Of a stretch of DNA of 47,313 nucleotides, positions 26,243 to 32,962 are shown piece by piece; position 1 is the first letter of the stretch; every line of letters starts with the position of its first letter. The DNA is from Bacteroidales bacterium. Its GTDB lineage: Bacteria; Bacteroidota; Bacteroidia; Bacteroidales; UBA932. The stretch lies in contig JAGCCX010000065.1 of assembly GCA_017651465.1 (NCBI GenBank), positions 1 through 47,313 on the forward strand. The letters are read 5' to 3'. Below the pieces are notes generated by a model. The model searched no databases and was not told where the DNA came from. It saw only the letters and a list, made by a program, of their open reading frames with translations. Made by a program: the position numbers and the translations under genes.

Positions 26243-26316
26243 TGACCCGTTCGGGGCTCGAACCCGAGACCCCCACATTAAAAGTGTGATGCTCTACCAA
26301 CTGAGCTAACGAGTCC
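26243..26316 (-). tRNA. tRNA-Lys (TTT)
   Basis: The acceptor GACTCGT pairs with ACGGGTC. The anticodon arm TCACA-CTTTTAA-TGTGG gives TTT (plus 26280-26282). It is the first gene of the tRNA transcript, behind a perfect promoter. The two lysine isoacceptors are adjacent but differ in sequence. Confidence 0.95.
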
Positions 26317-26335
26317 TCCTCTGTGTTTGGGAATG

Positions 26336-26367
26336 CAAAGATAGAATGTTTTCCGAAATCTGCAAAA
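26336..26367 (-). promoter_or_regulatory. Promoter of the tRNA operon
   Basis: On the minus strand TTTG, 19 bases, then TATCTTTGC, a perfect consensus. It lies in the short gap behind the manC stop codon (26373), so the tRNA promoter occupies what would be the manC 3' region. Ends are accurate to a base or two. Confidence 0.85.
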
Positions 26368-26372
26368 CTTTT

Positions 26373-27239
26373 TCAGATATTTTTTAAAGGGTTGCGCCCC
26401 GTAATCTGCTCGATAGCCTCAAAACTTCCCAAATCGCTCCATTCCCAATCGGCCGCAAGCATATATACCACAGACGATTGCTCCATAACGGCATAATCGA
26501 TGCTGATTTTGGGGCACTGCGGGAATAATTCTTCGAGTGCTTTCTGCTCGAGAGGTGTACCCAGCGAGGGCTCCAGGGCATCCATTATTTCGCTGATCTG
26601 CGGGGCATAACGTCTCAACTCCGCTTCTATGGTGCCGACATTCCAGACAAAGATGCCGGCGTTCCACCAGTATCCGCCCTCGGAGAAGTAACGCTCGGCG
26701 ACCGAAAGCTCGGGCTTCTCTTTGAACGCTTCTACCTTGACGACCTTGCCCGGGGCGGCCTCTGCCTTGATGTAACCGTATCCGGTATGGGGAGAACGGG
26801 GAGCAATGCCAAGGCACACCACCGCCTCGCGCCCGCCGGTGAAGGCGAGAGCCTCCCGGATTGACGCGGCAAAGGCTGCGCTGTCGGGCACATAAGCATC
26901 CGAAGGAGCAACTACCACATTGGCATCAGGGTAAAGACGGAGTATTTTCCGGCAAGCGTAAGCGATGCAAGGAGCCGTATTGCGCCCGACCGGCTCGGCG
27001 AGTATGTTGTCTTCCGGGATCTCGGGGATCTGTTCGTGCACGAGAGGGGCATAATTCCCGCCTGTCACCACCCAGAAATGTGCGTGTGGAGAGGCTTGCA
27101 GAAAGCGCTCATAAGTCATACGGATCAACGACTTACCGCAGCCGAGCAAATCCAGGAACTGCTTGGGGCGCTCCGGGGTGCTGATCGGGAAAAGACGGCT
27201 TCCGACTCCTCCCGCCAAGAGTACAATATGTTCTGTCAC
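26373..27239 (-). CDS. manC: Mannose-1-phosphate guanylyltransferase, C-terminally short
   Basis: The enzyme makes GDP-mannose from mannose-1-phosphate and GTP. The nucleotidyltransferase signature HIVLLAGGVGSRLFP is followed by PKQFLDLLG, EPVGRNTAPCIAYA, VVAPSDAYV, GYGYIKAE, FKEKP, NAGIFVWN and WEWSDLGSFEAI. At 288 residues it stops right after the WSDLG motif, about 60-70 residues shorter than common Bacteroidetes homologues that continue into a C-terminal beta-helix part. No continuation in another frame is visible: the next bases are AT-rich and then a tRNA promoter. The start is GTG (27239), three bases after a -7 element. The catalytic core is complete, so activity is plausible. Confidence 0.9.
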   Translation of the reverse strand: MTEHIVLLAGGVGSRLFPISTPERPKQFLDLLGCGKSLIRMTYERFLQASPHAHFWVVTGGNYAPLVHEQIPEIPEDNILAEPVGRNTAPCIAYACRKILRLYPDANVVVAPSDAYVPDSAAFAASIREALAFTGGREAVVCLGIAPRSPHTGYGYIKAEAAPGKVVKVEAFKEKPELSVAERYFSEGGYWWNAGIFVWNVGTIEAELRRYAPQISEIMDALEPSLGTPLEQKALEELFPQCPKISIDYAVMEQSSVVYMLAADWEWSDLGSFEAIEQITGRNPLKNI

Positions 27240-27242
27240 AAT

Positions 27243-27271
27243 ACAAAATTAACAATTTTTATTATATTTGT
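27243..27271. promoter_or_regulatory. Divergent promoter region, manC and the exported-protein operon
   Basis: Minus-strand TAATTTTGT (27251-27243) ends three bases from the manC GTG. Plus-strand TATATTTGT (27263-27271) ends seven bases before ATG 27279. The whole gap is 39 bases, so both transcripts should be leaderless or nearly so. No -33 box is evident for either. Confidence 0.6.
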
Positions 27272-27278
27272 ACAATCT

Positions 27279-27836
27279 ATGGACGTTCAGAGACTCGATT
27301 CTTTTCAGGGTACCTTGCAAGACGGGCTCCTGAAATTGTGCAGGAACGCCGGAATCTGCGGCGCTGATTTGCTTTCGTCTTCCGACATCGAAAGCAAGTG
27401 GGCCTCTTTCGCAAAAGAATATATCGCCGATGCGGTCGAGAATTTCAACGCCTACCCCGAGGCTGCCATTGCGTGGGCCGCTTTCCTTGGAATGGGCGTC
27501 GCGAACGACTGGGACACCGACTGGCAGGCGGCCAAAGACAAACCCTACAAGAGTTACTACGGCCCGCGCGGCTGGGATGATATGGACGAGTACATACTGG
27601 GTCCCTTCCTCCATCTGCAGCCCGGCTACGCCAAAAAGATTTCCGACACATTCGACAGCTGCGCCCTCGCTGCCATTGCCCTGCTCAGCCACGAGGGCAT
27701 CGAGACCTGGAGCAAAGACGGATTCTACGCCCTGGCCCGCATCTACGGGACAATGTTCCGGGTAGGAGCGTGTTCGGAGCTCTTCCGCCTTGGATACAAA
27801 CTCACTGCAATTCCTGATATTATCACAAACAAATAG
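27279..27836 (+). CDS. Conserved cytoplasmic protein of unknown function, first gene of exported operon
   Basis: 185 residues, no signal peptide and no membrane helix. Mostly helical and rich in Trp/Tyr: FAKEYIADAVENFNAYPE, AIAWAAFLGMGVANDWDTDW, YYGPRGWDDMDEYIL, LHLQPGYAKKISD. I do not recognise a named family, but the density of aromatic and acidic motifs suggests a conserved fold. The next gene starts five bases after its stop and encodes an exported protein; the remaining genes follow closely. It is the only gene of the operon without an export signal, so it could be a cytoplasmic regulator or chaperone, which is inference only. Confidence 0.78.
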   Translation: MDVQRLDSFQGTLQDGLLKLCRNAGICGADLLSSSDIESKWASFAKEYIADAVENFNAYPEAAIAWAAFLGMGVANDWDTDWQAAKDKPYKSYYGPRGWDDMDEYILGPFLHLQPGYAKKISDTFDSCALAAIALLSHEGIETWSKDGFYALARIYGTMFRVGACSELFRLGYKLTAIPDIITNK

Positions 27837-27841
27837 CGCTT

Positions 27842-29392
27842 ATGATTAAGAAAATCTTCATCTCCGCCCTTTTTATCTTTCTCCTCTTACCTGCGGCAAG
27901 CGGACAGGAGAAAGTGAAAGAAGTGGTAACCAGCAATTACAACCGCAACAGCATTTCGATGGTTACGGTGCTCCGGGGTGATTCCTACGACTCCCAGGCT
28001 ACTTCGGCTGTAAGATATTACAAGATCAGCGAGAAATTCGACCTCAACAGCCTGAAGACCAGAACCGTAAGGGTATCCAAGACCCGCAGCGAGCCAATCT
28101 ACCAGTCGGAGGTTGACGAGGTTGTGAACAAAATCCGGTTCGCACCCGAAATCCTGGCATCTATCTTCAACCGTGACGCCAACGGAATGATGAATGACAA
28201 AACCATCCTCTACCGCGGCAACTACGACGCAAAAGACCAGGATGTCATCAATGCCCGGGCAGCGCGCGTCGGCACCGACGCCCTGGGAGAGCTGGGGCAC
28301 GCCCTGGTGAGCGGTAGCTACATAGTGCTGACCGACTTCAGCAAAATCGAGAGGGACACCGACCAGAAAGGCAATGTACACTGGAGCACCAACGCCCAGG
28401 CCTTCGCCTACAAGATAGGTCTGGATATGGATACTCTGAACGATTTCTATGAGAAATGCTGGATCTACGATGACGACACCGACGCAGTCAAGCAGGAGAA
28501 GAGACTCGCTTTCCAGAATCTGGACATCCCTATGATCCCCGTAGCGGAGGCCAGGACATCCAGCAGCGCATCCAAGTTGGAGGACGCTATGAACTCCTGC
28601 ATAGGCGATTTGATATTCAAGCTCGAAAGCCGCATTCCCGCCTGGGAAGTAGCTGTCACCATTATCGGCAAGCGCCCCCTGAGGGCCAAGATAGGCACCA
28701 AGGAAGGTCTCCGCAACGGCGACCGCTACCGTGCATACTCCTACACCGAAGACAGCCGTGGCAACCTCAAGTCAGTTCCCCACGGATTCCTGCGCGCCAC
28801 CGAGATCTCCAGCAACAGCGGTATGTCGATAGGCGAAACCGAGCCTTCCAAATTCTACCAGATTTCCGGCCTTGCCAACATCGACGAGGGCTGGACGATC
28901 AAGCAGAGCAACGACCTTAAAATCGGTGTCACGGCAGGTTTGAGGACTGGCGGCACCGGTGGTACAGGCATCGGCATAGACGCTGACTTCCTCGCCAACA
29001 CAAGTAATGTTGGCACAATGTCTTACTTTATGTTGAGCGGTGCTTTTGATTTAAGCAATGCCGATTATATGCCCATCCAGTTCGGGATTGGTTTTGCATA
29101 CGGTTTCCACCTAACCCGATTTGTCGAGCTTGCGCCTTACGCGGTGATAGGCCTGGAGCACATCGGTTACTCCAGTACAGACTCCTCCGAAGACCGTTTT
29201 ATGCGCGAGTCCGCTATGCTCCTGGAGCCGGGTGTAAGGGCTGCTATAAATGTGGCATACCCCTTGCAAGTAGTGGCGAAGGCATACTATGATGTGCTTG
29301 CCCTTCAGGGAAGTACGTATAAGATGTACAATTACTACGTGGGACACAAAAGCGGACTGGGTTTCCAGTTCGGAGTTAAATGGACATTCTAA
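27842..29392 (+). CDS. Exported protein with FlgT-like middle and C-terminal beta-barrel
   Basis: 516 residues with signal peptide MIKKIFISALFIFLLLPAASGQ. Residues 20-250 form a periplasmic-type domain. A segment near 275-310 (WEVAVTIIGKRPLRAKIGTKEGLRNGDRYRAY) resembles the SH3-like C-terminal domain of flagellar assembly protein FlgT and similar Bacteroidetes proteins. The last 190 residues alternate strand-like segments (FMLSGAFDLS, FGIGFAYGFHLTRFVELAPYAVIGLEHIG) and end FQFGVKWTF with terminal Phe, as in outer-membrane barrels. I infer an outer-membrane protein with a large periplasmic domain. It is second in the seven-gene operon. No family name is certain. Confidence 0.8.
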   Translation: MIKKIFISALFIFLLLPAASGQEKVKEVVTSNYNRNSISMVTVLRGDSYDSQATSAVRYYKISEKFDLNSLKTRTVRVSKTRSEPIYQSEVDEVVNKIRFAPEILASIFNRDANGMMNDKTILYRGNYDAKDQDVINARAARVGTDALGELGHALVSGSYIVLTDFSKIERDTDQKGNVHWSTNAQAFAYKIGLDMDTLNDFYEKCWIYDDDTDAVKQEKRLAFQNLDIPMIPVAEARTSSSASKLEDAMNSCIGDLIFKLESRIPAWEVAVTIIGKRPLRAKIGTKEGLRNGDRYRAYSYTEDSRGNLKSVPHGFLRATEISSNSGMSIGETEPSKFYQISGLANIDEGWTIKQSNDLKIGVTAGLRTGGTGGTGIGIDADFLANTSNVGTMSYFMLSGAFDLSNADYMPIQFGIGFAYGFHLTRFVELAPYAVIGLEHIGYSSTDSSEDRFMRESAMLLEPGVRAAINVAYPLQVVAKAYYDVLALQGSTYKMYNYYVGHKSGLGFQFGVKWTF

Positions 29393-29407
29393 TTTTTTTA
29401 GTGCTAT

Positions 29408-29923
29408 ATGAGAAAAACACTTATGATCGCGCTCACACTGCTGATGACATTCTCGGCAGTGAGTGCAAACGCCCAGAGCAAAGACCGCAGAAAGTCTTTC
29501 AAAAGCTGGGATAACTACGAAATCACCACCGAGAAAGTAGGCGTTGACGGAACCAAGTTCGTCAAAGTGTGGGGCTTCGGCAAAACTGTCGATGCAGCCA
29601 CGATGGCGGCCAAGGAGAATGCCGTTCACGCTTGCATCTTCAGGGGACTTCCCGGATGCGCGACCGCTATGAGTACGCCTCCCATCTGCCCCAATCCCAA
29701 CACTCTGGAAACACACGAAGACTACTTCCAGACGTTTTTCGCCCCAGGCGGCCCCTATCTCGCTTATGTCAGTATGACTACTGACGGCGTGCCTTCGGGC
29801 ACCGACAGGCGCAAGGTCAAGGGCGGCTACAAGGTCGGTATCTATGTTCAGGTTATGTACGACAACCTCAAGCGCAAGCTCGAGGCCGACGGTGTTGCAC
29901 GTAAACTCAGTTCCGGATTCTAG
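29408..29923 (+). CDS. Exported protein, LPP20/FlgT-N-like, paralogue of the 31872 gene
   Basis: 171 residues with signal peptide ending SANAQ. The core contains KVWGFGKTVDAATMAAKENAV, the Ala/Lys-rich helix pattern common to LPP20 and FlgT N-terminal domains. It continues with an insert containing two Cys (GLPGCATAMSTPPICPNP), then DYFQTFF, YLAYVSM and GIYVQVMYDNLKRKLEADGV. The gene at 31872 has the same order (VWGTGRN, DYFDIFF, YRKYVSM, LKEDG) without the Cys insert, so the two are diverged paralogues in one operon. It starts 15 bases after the previous stop. The two cysteines could form a disulfide. Confidence 0.78.
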   Translation: MRKTLMIALTLLMTFSAVSANAQSKDRRKSFKSWDNYEITTEKVGVDGTKFVKVWGFGKTVDAATMAAKENAVHACIFRGLPGCATAMSTPPICPNPNTLETHEDYFQTFFAPGGPYLAYVSMTTDGVPSGTDRRKVKGGYKVGIYVQVMYDNLKRKLEADGVARKLSSGF

Positions 29924-29926
29924 GAT

Positions 29927-30892
29927 ATGAAAAAATCTTTGTTAATCGCAGCTCTGCTGCTTGCCTGCCAGCTGGTCGGCTGGTCACAGGCCAAGAAGCC
30001 CACGATTATGGTTGTCCCCGCGGATGCCTTCTGCCAGCGTTACGGATACATACAGACGGTAAACGCAATGGGTGAGACCGTATCTTCCCCCGACTACTCC
30101 AGGGCGATGAAGGAGAATGCCGACATTCGCACACTGGTATCAGCAATGGCCGATTTTATGGCCAAGAACGACTTCCCTATCCAGAGTCTGGAGCAGGAAC
30201 TCAAGAGACTCCAGACCGAAGACGCCGAGATGGCGATGATGACAGGCCGCGGCGGCGGTGAAGTCGAAGAGACTCCCCTCGAGAGGCTTCGTCGTACCGC
30301 AAGGCCCGACATCATCCTCGACCTCGACTATGAAATCCATCGCGTAGGCCCCCAGAAGCAGGTCAGCTTCAACCTACAGGCAATCGACGCCTATTCTTCC
30401 AAGATCATCTCCGGCAACACCGGCGTGAGCACGGCCGCCAACGTACCTATGACTTCCCTGCTGGAAGAGTGCGTTCTGAGCTTCAAGGACAACTTCCTCA
30501 GCGGTCTGCAGCACTACTTCGACGACCTGTTCGCCAATGGCCGTGAGATTTCCATCACTTTCCTGCGTTACGACAACTGCCCGTTTTACTTTGACGACGA
30601 CATCGAGATCGACGGCGAAGATTACGAATTCGGCGAGTGGATCGAGGAATGGCTCCAGGACAATACTGTCGAAGGCCGCTTCACCACCGCTGCAAGTTCT
30701 GCCAACCGTCTCCGTTTCAACCAGGTACGCATCCCTCTGTACGCCCAGAACCGCAGGGGCCGCGATGTGGCTATCGACGCCGACGACTATGTGAAACCGC
30801 TCGTACGCGAACTCAAGAAGAAACTCAACGTTACCATAGGCTCCTCCCCCAGAGGTCTCGGCGACGTGTGGATTACCGTAGGCGACAAATAG
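29927..30892 (+). CDS. Exported protein of unknown function (DUF6175-like)
   Basis: 321 residues with signal peptide MKKSLLIAALLLACQLVGWSQ. It begins with a strand-like PTIMVVPADAFCQRYGY, then helices (AMADFMAKNDFPIQSLEQELKRLQ), then PDIILDLDYEIHRVG, VSFNLQAIDAYSSKIISGNTG, and an acidic stretch YFDDDIEIDGEDYEFGEWIEEW. This layout of a nucleating beta domain that meets 'IDAYSSK' resembles periplasmic CsgG/TolB-N-like proteins and, from memory, DUF6175. It starts three bases after the previous stop. The function is unknown; a periplasmic partner of the barrel proteins in this operon is a reasonable inference. Confidence 0.75.
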   Translation: MKKSLLIAALLLACQLVGWSQAKKPTIMVVPADAFCQRYGYIQTVNAMGETVSSPDYSRAMKENADIRTLVSAMADFMAKNDFPIQSLEQELKRLQTEDAEMAMMTGRGGGEVEETPLERLRRTARPDIILDLDYEIHRVGPQKQVSFNLQAIDAYSSKIISGNTGVSTAANVPMTSLLEECVLSFKDNFLSGLQHYFDDLFANGREISITFLRYDNCPFYFDDDIEIDGEDYEFGEWIEEWLQDNTVEGRFTTAASSANRLRFNQVRIPLYAQNRRGRDVAIDADDYVKPLVRELKKKLNVTIGSSPRGLGDVWITVGDK

Positions 30893-30895
30893 CGA

Positions 30896-31870
30896 ATGAA
30901 TATGAAAAAGATAATTGCAAGCATTATTCTGGCTGCGGCGTTCCTTACGTCTTTTGCCCAGAACAACCAAGGCAAGATGGATGATATGGGGCGCATAGCC
31001 CTGACTCCGGTCATTCTGGAGAACAGCTATATTCCGGCCGCCGCGTCCAACGTGGTGCTCAACAAGCTCACCCAGATTGTCACCCAGAACGGCCTGGCAG
31101 GCGACAGTTTCGATCCCCGCTTCATCATCACCGCCAATATGGTGGAGTTGAGCCACGACGTGACTGCCACTACTCCTCCTATGCAGGCCTACACTCTCAG
31201 CCCTACCCTGTACATCGGCGATGCCGCCACGGGCACTCTGTACGCTACCTGCGCCCTGGATCCCATCAAGGGAGCCGGCACAAACGCCACCAAGGCTTAT
31301 ATGCAGGCAGTTAAGATGCTCAAGGCGAACACTCCTACCGTACAGCGTTTCATCGAAACCGGCAAGACCCGCATCATCGAGTGGTACAACACCCAGATCG
31401 ACTTCCTCATCAGCGAGGCCAACGCCCTCGCCGGCCAGGACAAGTACGATGAGGCCATCGCCCTGCTCTTCACCGTTCCCACGGTATGCAAAGACGCGTT
31501 CGACAAGGCTATGAGGGCCGCGGAGCAGATTTTCCAGCAGAAGATCGACATCGAGGGAGCACAGCTCCTGAATATGGCCACCCACGTCTGGAACGCCAAC
31601 CAGCACTGGAGCGGCGCCAACGAGGCCGCCGGCTATCTCTCACAGATCCATCCCCTTTCTTCCGCCGTGCCCGGAGCAATGGCTCTTTCCGAGACCATAG
31701 CCAAGAGGGTCAAGGAGCTTGACAACAGGGAGTGGAATTTCGAAATGAAGAAGTTCGACGCCCACGTGAGCCTTGAGAGCCAGAGGATTTCCGCTATGGC
31801 GGAGGTCGGCAAGGCTATGGCCAAGCGTCCCGTCAACTATTACAATATGAACAGTTTCGGCTGGTGGTGA
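30896..31870 (+). CDS. Exported protein of unknown function, CsgG-like first half
   Basis: 324 residues (322 if started at the second ATG, 30902, which gives MKKIIASIILAAAFLTSFAQ). The first half reads IALTPVILENSYIPAAASNVVLNKLTQIVTQNG, FIITANMVELSHDV, LSPTLYIGDAATGTLYATCALDPIKGAG, an arrangement of strands and helices like CsgG-type or lipoprotein-assembly domains. The second half is a helical repeat with TPR-like spacing (DFLISEANALAGQDKYDEAIALLF, AMRAAEQIFQQK). It ends with a short aromatic tail (NSFGWW). It is fifth in the operon, with a three-base gap before and a one-base gap after. No confident family. Confidence 0.75.
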   Translation: MNMKKIIASIILAAAFLTSFAQNNQGKMDDMGRIALTPVILENSYIPAAASNVVLNKLTQIVTQNGLAGDSFDPRFIITANMVELSHDVTATTPPMQAYTLSPTLYIGDAATGTLYATCALDPIKGAGTNATKAYMQAVKMLKANTPTVQRFIETGKTRIIEWYNTQIDFLISEANALAGQDKYDEAIALLFTVPTVCKDAFDKAMRAAEQIFQQKIDIEGAQLLNMATHVWNANQHWSGANEAAGYLSQIHPLSSAVPGAMALSETIAKRVKELDNREWNFEMKKFDAHVSLESQRISAMAEVGKAMAKRPVNYYNMNSFGWW

Positions 31871-31871
31871 T

Positions 31872-32312
31872 ATGAAAAAGTTAGTTTTCGCAATGCTTGC
31901 GCTGCTCCTCTCGGCAGGAGCATTCGCACAGGAGACAGAGTGCATCAGCAAAGAGATGGACGGCAGCCTCACGCTCCGCGTATGGGGAACCGGACGCAAC
32001 CGTACCGATGCTCTCGAGCAGGCCAAAAAGCAGGCCGTGTATGACGTGCTGTTCAAGGGTATAACCCGCGGCAACACCGACTACAATATGCGCCCCATTA
32101 TGACCGAGGTTAATGCCCGCCAGCGTTACCAGGACTACTTCGACATCTTCTTTATGGACCGCGGCGAATACCGCAAGTACGTAAGTATGGAAGATAAGCG
32201 TGCAGGCTCTACCCGCGTCAAACGCAATTTCAGGGATGTAACCGTGGGAACCACGGTCAGGATCCTTGTACCCCAGCTCCGCGCCAGACTTAAAGAAGAC
32301 GGGTTGCTATGA
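31872..32312 (+). CDS. Exported protein, LPP20/FlgT-N-like, paralogue of the 29408 gene
   Basis: 146 residues with signal peptide MKKLVFAMLALLLSAGAFAQ. It shares the plan of the 29408 product: VWGTGRNRTDALEQAKKQAVYDVLFKGI, RYQDYFDIFFMDRGEYRKYVSMED, then VTVGTTVRILVPQLRARLKEDG. The Ala/Lys-rich helix between VWG and the second strand is the hallmark of LPP20/FlgT-N-like folds. It overlaps the following barrel gene by four bases, pointing to coupled translation of a periplasmic and an outer-membrane partner. Confidence 0.78.
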   Translation: MKKLVFAMLALLLSAGAFAQETECISKEMDGSLTLRVWGTGRNRTDALEQAKKQAVYDVLFKGITRGNTDYNMRPIMTEVNARQRYQDYFDIFFMDRGEYRKYVSMEDKRAGSTRVKRNFRDVTVGTTVRILVPQLRARLKEDGLL

Positions 32313-32884
32313 GAAAGTTCTTACTCGCCTTCAGCTTTGCGCTGATGCTGCTTCCCGCCACCCTTATGGGCCAGGCCAAGCATTCGGGTTACACTCTTCC
32401 TGACGAGCCCAAAAGGGCCAAATACATCGACTTCCCCAGCCTCGACCAGGGGCTCTGGTTCGCAGCCCAGGCCACGGGTGCAATGGCGTTCGGCAACGGC
32501 GCATCATTCCCCCTGGCTCAGGTGGATCTCATTGGCGGATACCGCTTCAATGAATTCATCAAACTCGGTCTCGGCATATCTCCGAGGCTGGCTGTAGCCA
32601 ATGCTCCCGGTTATGGTTTCAGCGGCGGCGCCGTATCTCTGCCGGTTTATCTTGACGTTCGCGGCAATATCATTTCACAGGAGTCAAGAATGTCGGTTCC
32701 CTGGTGGAGTGTCGATCTGGGTTACTCGATTCCCGAAGGTTTCTATGCCTCTCCTACCGTGGGAGTGCGTGTAGGCGGACCGCGCAACAATTTCATTGCA
32801 GGTGTAACCTACATCTTCCAGAGCGTAGCTGCGGCCAAGACATCTTATCACGCAGTAGGCCTGAGACTGGGATACGAATTCTAG
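32309..32884 (+). CDS. Small outer-membrane beta-barrel-like protein, last gene of operon
   Basis: 191 residues with signal peptide MRKFLLAFSFALMLLPATLMGQ. The mature part has alternating strands: GLWFAAQATGAMAFG, FPLAQVDLIGGYRFNEFIKLGLGISPRLAV, PVYLDVRGNI, WWSVDLGYSIPEGFYASPTVGVRVGG, NNFIAGVTYIFQSV and YHAVGLRLGYEF, ending in Phe. This fits an eight-stranded outer-membrane barrel. It overlaps the previous gene by ATGA and is followed by a strong terminator, closing the operon. Confidence 0.8.
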   Translation: MRKFLLAFSFALMLLPATLMGQAKHSGYTLPDEPKRAKYIDFPSLDQGLWFAAQATGAMAFGNGASFPLAQVDLIGGYRFNEFIKLGLGISPRLAVANAPGYGFSGGAVSLPVYLDVRGNIISQESRMSVPWWSVDLGYSIPEGFYASPTVGVRVGGPRNNFIAGVTYIFQSVAAAKTSYHAVGLRLGYEF

Positions 32885-32902
32885 TCCAGTTCGCTTCTGA
32901 TT

Positions 32903-32934
32903 AAAGTCCCGGTCTTACGAGTCCGGGACTTTTT
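32903..32934 (+). terminator. Intrinsic terminator of the exported-protein operon
   Basis: AAAGTCCCGG and CCGGGACTTT pair around TCTTACGAGT, then a T5 run. It ends immediately before the sulfatase promoter. Confidence 0.9.
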
Positions 32935-32936
32935 GT

Positions 32937-32945
32937 TATATTTGC
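32937..32945 (+). promoter_or_regulatory. -7 promoter element of the sulfatase
   Basis: TATATTTGC matches TAnnTTTG and starts just past the terminator T-run. The start codon lies 17 bases downstream, a short leader but longer than at most other genes here. No clear -33 box. Confidence 0.6.
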
Positions 32946-32962
32946 ACAAACACTACAGCCGT

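Noticed and set aside
26072-26316. tRNA cluster as an integration site of a mobile element
   Set aside because: No integrase, no duplicated tRNA 3' end and no change in gene character nearby.
27842-32884. Type IX secretion cargo or gliding-motility genes
   Set aside because: None of the exported proteins ends with a type IX C-terminal sorting domain, and no Por or Gld component was recognised.
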